From NCBI GenBank assembly GCA_000509225.1, contig BAOK01000002.1, positions 252,496-316,495 on the forward strand: a stretch of 64,000 nucleotides of DNA, written 5' to 3'. The notes below the pieces were generated by a model that did no database searches, was not told the DNA's origin, and saw only the letters and a list, made by a program, of their open reading frames with translations. Positions 43,562-53,482 of this stretch are shown here, piece after piece. Made by a program: the position numbers and the translations under genes. Within the stretch, counting starts at the first letter, position 1; the number at the start of each line of letters is the position of its first letter. The DNA is from Parvibaculaceae bacterium Mf 1.05b.01. Lineage in GTDB: Bacteria; Pseudomonadota; Alphaproteobacteria; Parvibaculales; Parvibaculaceae.

Positions 43562-44418
43562 CCCCAGGGCCCTTCTTTAGAGGACATGCCCGCCATTGCT
43601 TTCAGCTTTGCAACACGGTTGATTGTCGCCGGGTGTGTTGAGAACAGGCTGTCGCGCTTGTGGGCATGGAGTGGGTTGATGATGAACATGTGCGCCGTTG
43701 CCGGGTTCCGTTCAGCTGCATCATTGTCGATGCGACTGGCGCCGTTCTCAATGCGCTGAAGAGCGGAGGCGAGCCACATGGGACGTCCGCATATTTCGGC
43801 GCCTAATTGATCGGCGCTGTATTCCCGTGTACGGCTGATGGCCATTTGCACAAGCGCTGCGGCCATGGGTGCCAAAATCATAATGGCGAGCGTGCCGATG
43901 AGCCCGCCTGCATTGTTCCGATTATTGCCAAAGAAGAACGCAAAGTTCGCCAACATGGAAATGGCGCCGGCGAGGGTGGCGGTGACCGTCATGGTGAGCG
44001 TGTCACGGTTTTTAATATGTGCCAGTTCGTGGGCCATAACACCGGCAAGCTCCTCCGGCGTCAGCATGTTGAGCAAGCCGGTTGTTGCCGCGACGGCGGC
44101 GTTTTCCGGATTGCGGCCGGTTGCAAAAGCGTTTGGTTGCGCTGTTTCAATAATATAGGTGCGCGGCATAGGAAGGTTCGCATTTTCGGCGAGCCGTTGG
44201 ACGAGGCGCACAAAGTTTGGTGCGTCTCTTTCGGTTACTTCGCGCGCGCCATGCATGCGCAATACCATTTTGTCCGAGTTCCAGTAAGCGAACACATTCA
44301 TGCCAGCTGCGATCAGAAATGCGATGGCAGCGCCTGCTTCCCCGCCGATCATGAACCCAATCCCCATAAAAAGCGCCGTCATTGCGGCGAGAAGGATCGC
44401 GGTCTTGGTCATGTTCAT
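43558..44418 (-). CDS. htpX: Membrane metalloprotease HtpX
   Basis: A 286-residue inner-membrane protease of the M48 family. Two N-terminal helices ([34 protein letters not shown]) precede the zinc motif HELAHIKN at about 130-137, and the third ligand is likely in the SADQLGAEI stretch. [18 protein letters not shown] is a family mark. It degrades misfolded membrane proteins. It is convergent with the diguanylate cyclase (4-bp overlap) and divergent from the SdhAF4 gene. Confidence 0.95.
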   Translation of the reverse strand: MNMTKTAILLAAMTALFMGIGFMIGGEAGAAIAFLIAAGMNVFAYWNSDKMVLRMHGAREVTERDAPNFVRLVQRLAENANLPMPRTYIIETAQPNAFATGRNPENAAVAATTGLLNMLTPEELAGVMAHELAHIKNRDTLTMTVTATLAGAISMLANFAFFFGNNRNNAGGLIGTLAIMILAPMAAALVQMAISRTREYSADQLGAEICGRPMWLASALQRIENGASRIDNDAAERNPATAHMFIINPLHAHKRDSLFSTHPATINRVAKLKAMAGMSSKEGPWG

Positions 44419-44539
44419 TCGTCAGGGTCCCTTTTGCGGCTTATTGGCATTGAGCGCTTCGGTCATATATGTAGTGTGCAGAAGGACCCTTCAATGCCGG
44501 TTGACGCCCGTTGTCGTGGGCATTTTGAGGTGTGAGCCA

Positions 44540-44725
44540 ATGTCAGACGAAAAACATCAAAAAACCTTAAGCGACGCCGCCGAACGCGCTCTTGCCGAAG
44601 CCGCTGCCCGCCGAGCGAAAGCAAAACCGGCAGCAGAGCAGCCGCGCGAATTGCTCGGCCGCGAAGGCCCAGAGCCCACCCGATATGGGGATTGGGAACA
44701 TAAGGGTCTAATCAGCGACTTTTAG
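44540..44725 (+). CDS. Succinate dehydrogenase assembly factor 4 (DUF1674)
   Basis: A 61-residue protein. The C-terminal RYGDWEHKGLISDF is the SdhAF4/DUF1674 signature; the middle is Ala/Glu/Lys/Arg-rich. The family helps mature the flavinylated SdhA subunit. The ATG at 44540 is far into a longer open frame that starts at 44300, inside the htpX region. No sdh genes lie in the window. Confidence 0.9.
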   Translation: MSDEKHQKTLSDAAERALAEAAARRAKAKPAAEQPRELLGREGPEPTRYGDWEHKGLISDF

Positions 44726-44778
44726 CTCCGAAAAGGTCTTGCCCGGTATGCGTGTATCGAAGTATTAATACACACGCT

Positions 44779-45246
44779 ATGAGGGATTTTCTGAAAATAT
44801 TCTCCCTATGCGTGTGGGGGGCTACAGGGACATTTGCAGCCGCCCCAACGGCGATGGGAGCGGAGGTTCTTGCCGGGCCGATTGCTGCCCAGCTCATCCG
44901 TGTGATTGATGGAGACACGGTCGTTGTTCGGGCCCGGATTTGGCTTGGTCAGGATATTGAGGTTGCAGTCCGGCTGACGGGGATCGATGCGCCAGAGCTT
45001 AGAAGCAGGTGTGTGCAAGAACGTATTCAAGCTGAAGCCGCGGCTGCTCATCTTGTGCCCCTTGAAGGGACGGAGATCTCGCTCAGGAATGTTCGGAGCG
45101 ACAAGTTTGGCGGACGTGTTCAGGCTGAGGTGTATCACGGCGAGATGGGCGCTCTGGGCGCATCACTTATGGAGGCGGGGTTGGCACGACCCTATCTGGG
45201 CGGGCGTCGGGGCAGCTGGTGTGCCGAGCTCGCTGTTAGAGGCTGA
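44779..45246 (+). CDS. Secreted thermonuclease-like (SNase) protein
   Basis: A 155-residue protein with an N-terminal hydrophobic signal (FLKIFSLCVWGATGTF, cleavage probably near AMG-AE) and the SNase fold: VIDGDTVVVRARIW and VRLTGIDAPELRSRCVQERIQAEAA (catalytic Arg/Asp region). The RNase/DNase-like activity is an inference from family. The start at 44779 lacks a good ribosome binding site; GTG 44752 is an in-frame alternative. The stop overlaps the convergent PAS gene by 11 bp. Confidence 0.82.
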   Translation: MRDFLKIFSLCVWGATGTFAAAPTAMGAEVLAGPIAAQLIRVIDGDTVVVRARIWLGQDIEVAVRLTGIDAPELRSRCVQERIQAEAAAAHLVPLEGTEISLRNVRSDKFGGRVQAEVYHGEMGALGASLMEAGLARPYLGGRRGSWCAELAVRG

Positions 45247-45760
45247 CTGTCTGCAGATTAACGAGGCCGATGAAGCTTTCCTCCAGCTTCAGGGTGAGGG
45301 TTGCATCTTCACCGGAGGTGCGGATGACATGTGACAGCACACATTGAGGCTCCCCCTGCTCGTTGGCCCAGGGCAACATGATATGTTCGATTTCCAACGC
45401 CGGCCCTTCGTTTGTTTGGGAATGATATTCCAATGACCGCATTGTTGGACCGTCGATGACCTGGGTTAGATGGTCGATGATCAGTTTGCCAAACGGCTGA
45501 TCTATGAAGGCGGATGTCTTTGTACCTGTTAGATCGACGCCCAACCTCCGGACCATCTCGGTTCCGAAGAAACGCACCGTGAAGTCGTTTTCTCCGAGCT
45601 CATAGATGACCATGTTCGACAGGATGGGCGCGAGATCGACCAGATCAAGATCAGTGGTTGACGGCAAACGACTGTTACCCTTTTGGCTCTCCCAGTATGC
45701 CAGGAGTGTTCGCGCGCCCTCTGTTTTCAAATCCATACCTGGTCCCCGCAGGAATGCCAT
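45236..45760 (-). CDS. PAS-type sensor-like protein (PAS_5 family)
   Basis: A roughly 174-residue cytosolic protein. It resembles the PAS_5 family: LAYWESQKGNSRLPSTTDLDLVDLAPILSNM, a FFGTEMVRRLGVDLTGTKTS core and the EHIMLPWANEQGEPQCVLSHVI segment. No output domain follows, so it may work through partners. Starts at 45760 (MAFLRG) or 45736 (MDLKTE) are both possible; the frame continuing to 45949 crosses a hairpin and is unlikely to be translated. It is convergent with the nuclease gene. Confidence 0.78.
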   Translation of the reverse strand: MAFLRGPGMDLKTEGARTLLAYWESQKGNSRLPSTTDLDLVDLAPILSNMVIYELGENDFTVRFFGTEMVRRLGVDLTGTKTSAFIDQPFGKLIIDHLTQVIDGPTMRSLEYHSQTNEGPALEIEHIMLPWANEQGEPQCVLSHVIRTSGEDATLTLKLEESFIGLVNLQTVSL

Positions 45761-46064
45761 CTCGCTCGGAAGCGAAGATGACAGAAACCTAGAATCAAAA
45801 CAGTAAAAACTCTGTGTTAGTCTGTGAATAAAGTAAAATTGGCCCTCTATACAGGAATGTAAGCTGTTGCAGCCCGATCGTTTCGGATCATGGGTTTGAA
45901 TTAGAGTATTGATAAAACAGAACGTCTGAATGCCCCATTTTTGGGGCAAACTATAGCTTTTTCACCAGTATTGGGAATTGTTGTGCACGCGTCGGCGACC
46001 GCCACCTGTAGCGCTGTTTGCTGCAAGGGTGTTCAACAGATAAGTGATTGGCGCGATGTGAATT
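45761..46064. other. 304-bp gap between PAS gene and acs
   Basis: This gap holds the divergent upstream side of the PAS gene and the downstream region of acs. The only clear structure is the hairpin TGCCCCA-TTTT-TGGGGCA at 45931-45948 (perfect 7-bp stem). No small coding frame with a ribosome binding site was seen. The rest is A/T-rich sequence that may include the PAS promoter. Confidence 0.5.
45931..45948 (-). terminator. Hairpin downstream of acs, possible terminator
   Basis: A perfect 7-bp stem (TGCCCCA/TGGGGCA) with a TTTT loop lies 117 bp beyond the acs stop. On the minus strand the following bases are only moderately T-rich (TTCAGACGTTCTGTTTT), so the termination role is weakly supported. 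Confidence 0.35.
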
Positions 46065-48005
46065 TTACCGGTTTTGTCTGTTCTCAATCAGATCATCGAC
46101 CACGCCTGGGTCTGCCAGGGTGGATGTGTCTCCGAGATTTGAGAATTCGTTCTCGGCAATTTTGCGAAGAATACGCCGCATGATTTTACCCGACCGTGTT
46201 TTTGGGAGACCCGGTGCCCACTGAATGAGATCTGGACTGGCGATTGGTCCGATTTCTTTGCGCACCCATTTTACCAGTTCCTTGCGCAGCTCGTCGGACG
46301 GGTCTTCGCCGGCGTTCAAGGTGACATAGGCATAGATGCCCTGACCTTTAATGTCGTGTGGGTAGCCGACGACCGCGGCCTCAGCCACCAGTGCGTGGGC
46401 GACCAGGGCGCTTTCGACTTCCGCTGTTCCCATCCGGTGACCAGAGACGTTCAGTACATCGTCGACTCGGCCGGTGATCCAATAATAGCCATCCTCGTCG
46501 CGCCGACAGCCGTCGCCAGTAAAGTACATGCCTGGGAACTGAACGAAATAGGTGCTGGCGAAACGTTCATGGTCTCCATAAACCGTGCGCATCTGGCCTG
46601 GCCAGCTGTCAGCGATGCAGAGATTGCCCTCTGTGGCGCCCTCGAGTTCATTGCCGTCATTATCAACAATGACTGGACGTATGCCGAAGAAAGGTTTGGT
46701 TGCTGACCCTGGCTTCTGGTCGATGGCTCCTGGCAATGGGGTGATGAGAATGCCGCCTGTCTCTGTCTGCCACCATGTATCCACAATGGGTGAACGCCCG
46801 TCACCGACGATATCATGATACCAAAGCCAGGCTTCAGGGTTGATGGGTTCGCCGACAGAACCCAGGAGCCTGAGCGAGGACCGGCTGGTTGCTTTTACCG
46901 GTCCTTCGCCTTCGGCCATCAGGGCGCGAATGGCGGTGGGGGCTGTGTAAAAAATGTTCACCTGGTGTTTGTCGCAGACCTGCCAGAAGCGTGAGGCATC
47001 TGGATAGTTGGGTACGCCTTCAAACATGAGCGTGGTCGCGCCATTCGCAAGTGGGCCATAGAGGATGTAGCTGTGTCCGGTCACCCATCCAACGTCGGCT
47101 GTGCACCAGTAGATGTCCCCGTCATGATAGTCGAATACATATTGGTGGGTGATGGAGGCGTAGACCATATAGCCGCCGGTTGTGTGCATCACGCCTTTGG
47201 GTTTCCCCGTTGAGCCCGATGTATAGAGAATGAAGAGCGGGTCTTCTGCATTCATCTCTTCTGGCGGGCAGTCGGTGCTGACGGAGGCGGCGGCCTCGTG
47301 ATACCAGATATCTCTGCCGTCCTTCATCGGGACGCCTGACGCTGTGCGCTCCACAACAATGACAGATTTAACTCCAGGGCATTGGGCGACAGCTTCGTCA
47401 GTGTTTGCCTTTAGCGGAATCTTTCGACCGCCACGTACGCCTTCATCGGCGGTGATGACGCAGTTGGAGTCGCAGTCAATAATACGGCCTGCAAGGGCGT
47501 CGGGTGAAAAGCCACCAAAGACAACTGAGTGGACGGCACCAATGCGGGTGCAGGCAAGCATGGCATAGGCGGCCTCGACGATCATTGGCATGTAAATGGT
47601 GACGCGGTCACCCTTTTTAATGCCTTGAGCTTTCAAGACATTCGCAAACTTACAGACTTCTTCGTGCAGTTCCTGGTAGGTGACCTTCTTGTCGTCCGTC
47701 GGCTCGTCGCCTTCCCAGATGATGGCGGTCTGATCAGCCTTGGTCGCCAGATGACGGTCGATACAATTCACACTGGCATTCAGGGTTCCATCTTCAAACC
47801 ATCTCACGTGGAGATTGTCTTTGTCGTAGGACGTATCTTTGATTTTCGTGTAGGGCTTGATCCAGTCGATGCGCTGGCCTTGTTCGCGCCAAAACCCGTC
47901 CGGGTCGGCAATGCTGGCATCGTACATCTTCTGGTAACCGTCGGCGTCAACATGGGCTCTGCTTGCCCATTCTTTGCTCACAGGGAAAATTGAGGTGTCT
48001 GTCAT
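46065..48005 (-). CDS. acs: Acetyl-CoA synthetase
   Basis: A 646-residue AMP-forming synthetase for acetate activation. Motifs include [15 protein letters not shown] (P-loop), [10 protein letters not shown], and the C-terminal [13 protein letters not shown] with the regulatory/catalytic lysine. Length is standard for Acs. The start at 48005 (MTDTSIFP) has GGGAGG six bases upstream; the frame extends 18 codons further without one. It is divergent from the GGDEF-EAL gene. Confidence 0.96.
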   Translation of the reverse strand: MTDTSIFPVSKEWASRAHVDADGYQKMYDASIADPDGFWREQGQRIDWIKPYTKIKDTSYDKDNLHVRWFEDGTLNASVNCIDRHLATKADQTAIIWEGDEPTDDKKVTYQELHEEVCKFANVLKAQGIKKGDRVTIYMPMIVEAAYAMLACTRIGAVHSVVFGGFSPDALAGRIIDCDSNCVITADEGVRGGRKIPLKANTDEAVAQCPGVKSVIVVERTASGVPMKDGRDIWYHEAAASVSTDCPPEEMNAEDPLFILYTSGSTGKPKGVMHTTGGYMVYASITHQYVFDYHDGDIYWCTADVGWVTGHSYILYGPLANGATTLMFEGVPNYPDASRFWQVCDKHQVNIFYTAPTAIRALMAEGEGPVKATSRSSLRLLGSVGEPINPEAWLWYHDIVGDGRSPIVDTWWQTETGGILITPLPGAIDQKPGSATKPFFGIRPVIVDNDGNELEGATEGNLCIADSWPGQMRTVYGDHERFASTYFVQFPGMYFTGDGCRRDEDGYYWITGRVDDVLNVSGHRMGTAEVESALVAHALVAEAAVVGYPHDIKGQGIYAYVTLNAGEDPSDELRKELVKWVRKEIGPIASPDLIQWAPGLPKTRSGKIMRRILRKIAENEFSNLGDTSTLADPGVVDDLIENRQNR

Positions 48006-48242
48006 GGTGGCCTCCCGTGCGGCGGCTTCTGGTTTCTGCCGCGCTCTCGTTTTGGGCACTATAGGCGGAAATTGGCTTGTTTGTGCCTTTTTCTACGTTG
48101 TTTTTTGAAGGGGCTGTTTTCTTGGGTGGGACGGCGTAACCTCAAATTAACCCTAAATTTCGATCTGGTTAGCGGCCTTCTCCCGATTCAAGCTTTTTTA
48201 CGGGTTCAGCGCGCATTCTCTCAGCAATTGTGAGGGAATGTT

Positions 48243-50420
48243 ATGGGACGCCGCTTGCCGCGCCGAAAAAAGCTGATCAAGACCGCCGCGCTGCGCGCCC
48301 GTGCGAGGACGGTCACGCATGACCAGACGGTAGATGAGAGCATCTTTGATGACGTTGCGTTTGCCAAAGCAGGTCTTGAACTCGCTGAGCGTCAAGCAGG
48401 ATATGGTGCCTGGTTCTGGAGCCTGCCGACCAATTCCTTCTATATGACGCCGAATGCCTGCGCCGTGCTGGGCGTAGAAGAGGGCATCAGCGAATTTGAT
48501 AGCATCATGGCGGCCATTCACGAAGATGATCGTGAAGAAGTAACCAACAAGGTCCGTCTGCATCTGGACTCGCGAGAAAACTACGATCTTGCCTGCCGTA
48601 TCCGGCGCCCCGATGGTGAGGTGCGGTGGATACGTGCGCGCGGCCATGTTTCGACTGATGCTGCGGGTGAGCCCGTCATGTTTGCCGGATCGATTGAAGA
48701 TACGACCTATCAGGTTGAGACATTGAATGAGCTGCAACGTTCTGAGATGCGGTTTCGGTCACTGATCGATAGTGCTCCCTTTCCGGTAGTGATCACACGG
48801 CCGAGTGACAAGACGCTCCGCTATGTCAATCAACGGGCTGTAGAGCTTCTGGACGAACTTGGAAAGCCTGCTGACACGCTGAGCGTGCCGGACCTTATGG
48901 CTGACAAGGCGACCTATGAAAAACTCCGTGAGCAACTCCTTACAAAAGGTACCAGTGACAATTTTGAACTTGCGCTCCGGCGCTCAGATGGCACGCCCCT
49001 ATGGCTTCTGATCAAGGGCCTGATTATCGACTATGAAGGCGAACCCTGCGCATACCTGATCCTGTTGGATGTGACTGAGCGTCGTGAGTTAGAGCAACAG
49101 CTGCGTACCCAGGCTACGTCCGACCCGTTGACGGGTGTTGCTAATCGCACGGAGCTTTTGTCTCAGCTGGAGTTTGCGATCTCAGTTTCAAACCGAACAG
49201 ATGAAGGGTTTGCGCTTCTGCTTCTCGACCTCGACAATTTCAAGATGGTCAACGACACGCGCGGTCACAGTGTTGGGGACAAACTTCTGGTTGAGACGTC
49301 GAACCGACTGAACTCACTTCTCCGCACGACAGACACAGTGGCACGCATTGGTGGCGATGAGTTTGCCATTATTGCCCGTCACCTCGACAAGACACGGGGT
49401 GTGACAGTCCTGGCTCAAAAAATCATCGACTCGTTGGCTGCCCCTTTCGAGATTGACGGTTTGACTGCGAATGTCGGCTGTTCCATCGGGATTGCTCACT
49501 ATCCCTGGGACAAGGGTGATCCGGAGCTCTTGATGCAGCATGCTGACCTTGCGCTCTACCGGGCAAAGGACGAGGGGCGCGGTTGTTTTCATATGTTTGA
49601 TGAAGAGCTCTCGCATGCGGTGCATGAACGTATGGATTTGGAACGCGACCTGCGCGTCGCTGTTGAGACGGACCAGCTCTTCGTGATGTATCAGCCGCGG
49701 TTTGACGCAGAGACACGCGAACCCGTTGCTGGAGAGGCGCTTGCCCGCTGGAAACATCCTGAAAAGGGTCTCGTTTCCCCAGGCATCTTCATTCCCATTG
49801 CTGAGGAAACCGGTCTGGTCATCGATCTTGGGCGTGTTGTGCTTGATCAGGTCGTTTCAGATATTGCGCGCTGGCGGGAGCTTGGGCTCGATGTTGGCCC
49901 GATGTCGGTCAATATCTCACCGGTCCATCTGGCAGCTGGTTGTGTGCTTGAGGATGTTTTCGGGGCGCTCAAAAAGTACAATGTGCCTGCGAAATGTCTG
50001 CAGGTGGAGGTGACAGAATCCACCATGATCACAGATGAAGAGTCCGCAAGTTCGCAGATCAAGGCGCTTGCCGATGCGGGTATTCATATTCTGATTGATG
50101 ATTTTGGTACGGGATATTCATCGCTGTCTTACCTTCATCGCTTCCACGCGCATGAGCTGAAGATTGACCGAAGCTTTGTATCCAATGTGGCTGAGGCTAC
50201 CAGCGCTATTCTGGCGCGACAGATTGTGTCGATCGGGAAATCACTTGATCTGAAAATTGTGGCTGAAGGTGTGGAGACAGACGCTCAAGCTGACTTCATG
50301 ACAGCTATCGGCTGTGATGAGCTGCAGGGTTTCCTTCTTTCCAAGCCAATTGAACGGCCTGCATTTGAAGAATTGATGCGCAGCAAAGCAGAACGCGTCG
50401 CAGCGGTTGCAAAAGCTTAA
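48243..50420 (+). CDS. PAS/GGDEF/EAL bifunctional c-di-GMP protein
   Basis: A 725-residue protein. Two PAS-like domains (about 45-160 and 165-280) precede a GGDEF domain (GGDEF at 370-374, with an intact RxxD site at 361-364) and an EAL domain (EAL at 498-500, DDFGTGYSS, KIDRSFV, EGVET). Both catalytic signatures are complete, so synthesis and breakdown of c-di-GMP are both possible. No membrane segment is present. GAGGGA precedes the ATG. Its stop shares TTAA with the convergent CoA-transferase gene. Confidence 0.93.
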   Translation: MGRRLPRRKKLIKTAALRARARTVTHDQTVDESIFDDVAFAKAGLELAERQAGYGAWFWSLPTNSFYMTPNACAVLGVEEGISEFDSIMAAIHEDDREEVTNKVRLHLDSRENYDLACRIRRPDGEVRWIRARGHVSTDAAGEPVMFAGSIEDTTYQVETLNELQRSEMRFRSLIDSAPFPVVITRPSDKTLRYVNQRAVELLDELGKPADTLSVPDLMADKATYEKLREQLLTKGTSDNFELALRRSDGTPLWLLIKGLIIDYEGEPCAYLILLDVTERRELEQQLRTQATSDPLTGVANRTELLSQLEFAISVSNRTDEGFALLLLDLDNFKMVNDTRGHSVGDKLLVETSNRLNSLLRTTDTVARIGGDEFAIIARHLDKTRGVTVLAQKIIDSLAAPFEIDGLTANVGCSIGIAHYPWDKGDPELLMQHADLALYRAKDEGRGCFHMFDEELSHAVHERMDLERDLRVAVETDQLFVMYQPRFDAETREPVAGEALARWKHPEKGLVSPGIFIPIAEETGLVIDLGRVVLDQVVSDIARWRELGLDVGPMSVNISPVHLAAGCVLEDVFGALKKYNVPAKCLQVEVTESTMITDEESASSQIKALADAGIHILIDDFGTGYSSLSYLHRFHAHELKIDRSFVSNVAEATSAILARQIVSIGKSLDLKIVAEGVETDAQADFMTAIGCDELQGFLLSKPIERPAFEELMRSKAERVAAVAKA

Positions 50421-51664
50421 TCAGTCAAGCTTCCGATCTCTTCGTCGGAAAGGCCCGCTTCCCTTAATATCTCTTCCGTGTGCTCTCCGAGGAGTGGTGC
50501 GTCACGACGCACGCTTGCGGGACTTCCCTCATATTTAACTGGATGTCTGAGGCTCCAATAAGCGCCTTCATGCGGATGCTTTCTCTGTTCGAAAAGCCCC
50601 ACTGCCTCAAGATGAGGGTCGGTGCGCAGGTCGCCCAGTCTGTTCACCCGGGCATGGGGAATGTCGTTGGCGAAAAGAAGTTTCTCCCATTCCTCTGTCG
50701 TCTTTTGAACGGAGACGTCCTCCACCATGGCATAGAGCGCGCGAATGTTACGGGTGCGGTTCTCGTAGGTGGCAAAGCGCTCATCTGTTTCAAAGAGGTC
50801 CGGTTTGCCACCAAGGGTAAAGAAGTCGCGCCATTGCTGATCTGAGTAGGGGAGGATGGCGATATAGCCGTCGGCGGTTTTGTAGGGTTTGCGGTCTGGT
50901 GCCGTTACGCGGACATAGCCGATGGGCCCGGTCGGCGGATCGTAGACTTCGCCATAGAGATGTTCTGCGAGCAGGAATGACACCATGCTTTCCATCATGG
51001 GAACTTCCACATACTGGCCTTTGCCGGTGCGTTCGCGATGGAAGAGGGCAGAGAGGATGGCGTTGGTCATAAAGAGGCCAGTGGTTTTGTCTGCGATGAG
51101 GGTTGGGAAAAAGCGGGGGCGGGGGTCGCCATCCACTTCCGACATCATGGAGGCAATGCCAGATGCGGCCTGGATCATGTCGTCATAGGCAGGGCGCCCG
51201 CCATAGGGGCCCTCTTCGCCATAGCCTGTGCCGATGACATAGACGATGTCGGGCTTCACGGCTTTCACGTCTTCATAGGAGAGGCCGAGACGTTTCAGTC
51301 CGTCATAGCGAACATTGGCGGCGAATATATCTGCGGTCGCAATGAGCTTCAGGAGCGCTTCACGGGCTTCTTCCTTTTTGAGATCAAGCAGGACTGACCG
51401 CTTGTTTCGGTTGATGGAGAGAAACATGGGGCCGAGGCCGGAAGCGTCGCCGGACGGTGTGTCACCCGCCCAACGCATAATGTCTCCGCCCTGCCCGTTC
51501 TTGGGGCTTGGGCTTTCCACCTTGATCACGTCTGCGCCCATGTCTCCCAACATGGCTGTGGCATAGGCGCCGAGCACAACACTGGTGAGATCAATGACGC
51601 GTATGCCGTCAAGAGCGCCTTTAGGGGAGGCGCCTTTGGGTGTACCGTTACTTTTAGTGCTCAC
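50417..51664 (-). CDS. Class III CoA-transferase (CaiB/BaiF family)
   Basis: A 415-residue CoA-transferase. LDGIRVIDLTSVVLGAYATAMLGDMGADVIKVE opens the fold (in two parts, residues about 14-46), and the catalytic Asp is likely in YDDMIQAASG. KNGQGGD and NRNKRSVLLDLK are family marks. The start is GTG 51664 with AAGGA six bases upstream; a longer frame would run into the GNAT gene. It sits 10 bp after the GNAT stop. Substrates unknown. Confidence 0.9.
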   Translation of the reverse strand: MSTKSNGTPKGASPKGALDGIRVIDLTSVVLGAYATAMLGDMGADVIKVESPSPKNGQGGDIMRWAGDTPSGDASGLGPMFLSINRNKRSVLLDLKKEEAREALLKLIATADIFAANVRYDGLKRLGLSYEDVKAVKPDIVYVIGTGYGEEGPYGGRPAYDDMIQAASGIASMMSEVDGDPRPRFFPTLIADKTTGLFMTNAILSALFHRERTGKGQYVEVPMMESMVSFLLAEHLYGEVYDPPTGPIGYVRVTAPDRKPYKTADGYIAILPYSDQQWRDFFTLGGKPDLFETDERFATYENRTRNIRALYAMVEDVSVQKTTEEWEKLLFANDIPHARVNRLGDLRTDPHLEAVGLFEQRKHPHEGAYWSLRHPVKYEGSPASVRRDAPLLGEHTEEILREAGLSDEEIGSLTD

Positions 51665-51674
51665 ATTGTTTCCT

Positions 51675-52130
51675 TCAAAGGCCCTCGGTTGGCCGCCATA
51701 CATATCTCAAATCTGGCAGATGTTCTTCATTGCGCCGTCCTTCTGTCCGCTCCGCAATCGTCAATCCATTGCGCTCATAAAATCTTTGAGCGCCTCTGTT
51801 TTGACGAAACGTCCAGAGTTGAAGCCCTTTGGGTGCCGCGCGTTTTGCTAGGGTAAGAAGAGCGGCGCCTAGGCCCCTGTTTTGTGCCAAGGGGTGAACA
51901 TAGAGATGGTCAATCCAGCCGGGCGACATGGCCAGGAAAGCGGCGATGCGCCCGTTGTGTTTTGCGACCCAGGTTTCCTGTTTGGTCGGCATGGTGGAAA
52001 AATGATGCCACATGTCGGCGGCATCATGGCGCCTTGGCAGGAAGCCGAGCTTTGCTGTGGCGGTAAGGTAGACCGTCGCGATGCCTGCACCCTGGGCGCT
52101 ATGTGCGCGAACTATGTCGGCCTTGCTCAT
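51675..52130 (-). CDS. GNAT family N-acetyltransferase
   Basis: A 151-residue GNAT enzyme. The acetyl-CoA-binding segment reads LYVHPLAQNRGLGAALLTLAK (in two parts, about 88-108), followed by FYERNGLTIAERTEG. Substrate unknown. It is upstream of the CoA-transferase and divergent from a second GNAT gene. Confidence 0.88.
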   Translation of the reverse strand: MSKADIVRAHSAQGAGIATVYLTATAKLGFLPRRHDAADMWHHFSTMPTKQETWVAKHNGRIAAFLAMSPGWIDHLYVHPLAQNRGLGAALLTLAKRAAPKGLQLWTFRQNRGAQRFYERNGLTIAERTEGRRNEEHLPDLRYVWRPTEGL

Positions 52131-52180
52131 CTGGACTCCTCTTAATGCTCCGTTCGATACTAGAACAGAGGAGAAAAGTC

Positions 52181-52660
52181 ATGAGCTTTCGCGTTCGGGC
52201 GATAGAGACAGAAGACAGAGCGCTGGTCGAAGCCGCCCTCAAATCAGCTTGGGGCGCGGTGCGTGTTGTCTCCCGTGGCAAGCTGTGGGACCCACTTGAG
52301 CTTCCAGGCTTTGTCGCCGAACGTGGGGGAGATCTTGTGGGTCTGGTTACCTATCGACATGAAGCTGACACCACGGAAGTTGTGACGCTTGATAGTTTTG
52401 CAGAAGGTGAGGGGATCGGTTCTGCGCTTCTGGAAGCTGTCGCGGACCGCGCCCGAGAGCTGGGCAAAACACATCTTTGGCTCATCACCACCAACGATAA
52501 TATCCCGGCGATCCGGTTTTATCAGCGCCGCGGTTGGGACATGGTCGCGCTCCATCATGGGGCGCTTGCGAGGTCTCGGCAGCTGAAGCCGGAAATCCCA
52601 ACTCACGGCCTTGATGGGGTGCGGATTGATCACGAAATAGAATTCCGACTGGCTTTGTGA
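52181..52660 (+). CDS. GNAT family N-acetyltransferase
   Basis: A 159-residue GNAT protein. DSFAEGEGIGSALLEAVADRA carries the CoA-binding pattern and AIRFYQRRGWDMV the C-terminal one. The start at 52181 (MSFRVRAI) has GAGGAG upstream; a longer frame to 52103 lacks one. It precedes the creatininase-like gene by 39 bp and is divergent from the other GNAT. Confidence 0.88.
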   Translation: MSFRVRAIETEDRALVEAALKSAWGAVRVVSRGKLWDPLELPGFVAERGGDLVGLVTYRHEADTTEVVTLDSFAEGEGIGSALLEAVADRARELGKTHLWLITTNDNIPAIRFYQRRGWDMVALHHGALARSRQLKPEIPTHGLDGVRIDHEIEFRLAL

Positions 52661-52699
52661 CGCGCTGTCCGCGACACTGGTCTCTCGAAAGGAAGTTCC

Positions 52700-53446
52700 A
52701 TGCAATTGCACACGTCCAGCTGGCCGGAAGTTGAGGCCTATCTCACGCGCTCAAAGGGCATCGTTATTCCCATCGGGTCGACGGAACAGCACGGTCCCAA
52801 TGGGCTTATCGGGACGGACGCTATTTGTCCGGAAGTAATTGCCGCCCATGCCGGTGCGCAATCTGACATGCTGGTGGCGCCAACCTTCAATGTGGGCTGC
52901 GCGCAGCATCATATGGCCTTTCCGGGATCTATGACGCTCAGGCCGTCCACCATGATCGCTGTGATCTATGATTGGGTTCTGTCGCTTGGGCGTCACGGCT
53001 TTGATCGGATCTATTTTTTCAACGGGCATGGCGGGAATATTTCAACCATCCAGGCAGCTTTCGCAGAAATATATGCGGACCGTTCCCTGGCGCGGGACGG
53101 CAGCAATCGCGGACCGGTGAAGTGCAAGCTTGCCAATTGGTGGGACTATAAGCCGGTTTATAAATACTGCATGGATACCTATGGCAAATCACATGGTGCT
53201 CATGCGACGCCGTCTGAAGTGGCGGTCACCCAATATGCCTATCCCGATGCGATCAAGACCGCAGAGATGACACCGAAGATCGCCCCATCGGCGCGCTATA
53301 CGGATGCCGAAGATTATCGGGAGAAATTCCCTGACGGTCGGATCGGGTCCGACCCGTCGCTTGCCAATCCCACTGATGGCAAGAAGCTTGTGGAGCTTTC
53401 GTCCAAAGGGTTGATCGAAGACTTCGCTGCCTTTGTCGCGAGTTAG
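52700..53446 (+). CDS. Creatininase-family amidohydrolase
   Basis: A 248-residue protein with the metal-binding motifs of the creatininase family: STEQHGPNG near residue 28, IGTDA, FNGHGGNIST at about 108-117, and GAHATPSE. Family members hydrolyse cyclic amides such as creatinine or mycofactocin-type peptides; substrate unknown. A good AAGGAAG precedes the ATG. Convergent with plsY. Confidence 0.88.
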   Translation: MQLHTSSWPEVEAYLTRSKGIVIPIGSTEQHGPNGLIGTDAICPEVIAAHAGAQSDMLVAPTFNVGCAQHHMAFPGSMTLRPSTMIAVIYDWVLSLGRHGFDRIYFFNGHGGNISTIQAAFAEIYADRSLARDGSNRGPVKCKLANWWDYKPVYKYCMDTYGKSHGAHATPSEVAVTQYAYPDAIKTAEMTPKIAPSARYTDAEDYREKFPDGRIGSDPSLANPTDGKKLVELSSKGLIEDFAAFVAS

Positions 53447-53482
53447 TTAGGTTGCCGGTCCGGCCTGTCAGCGGGTCGATGT

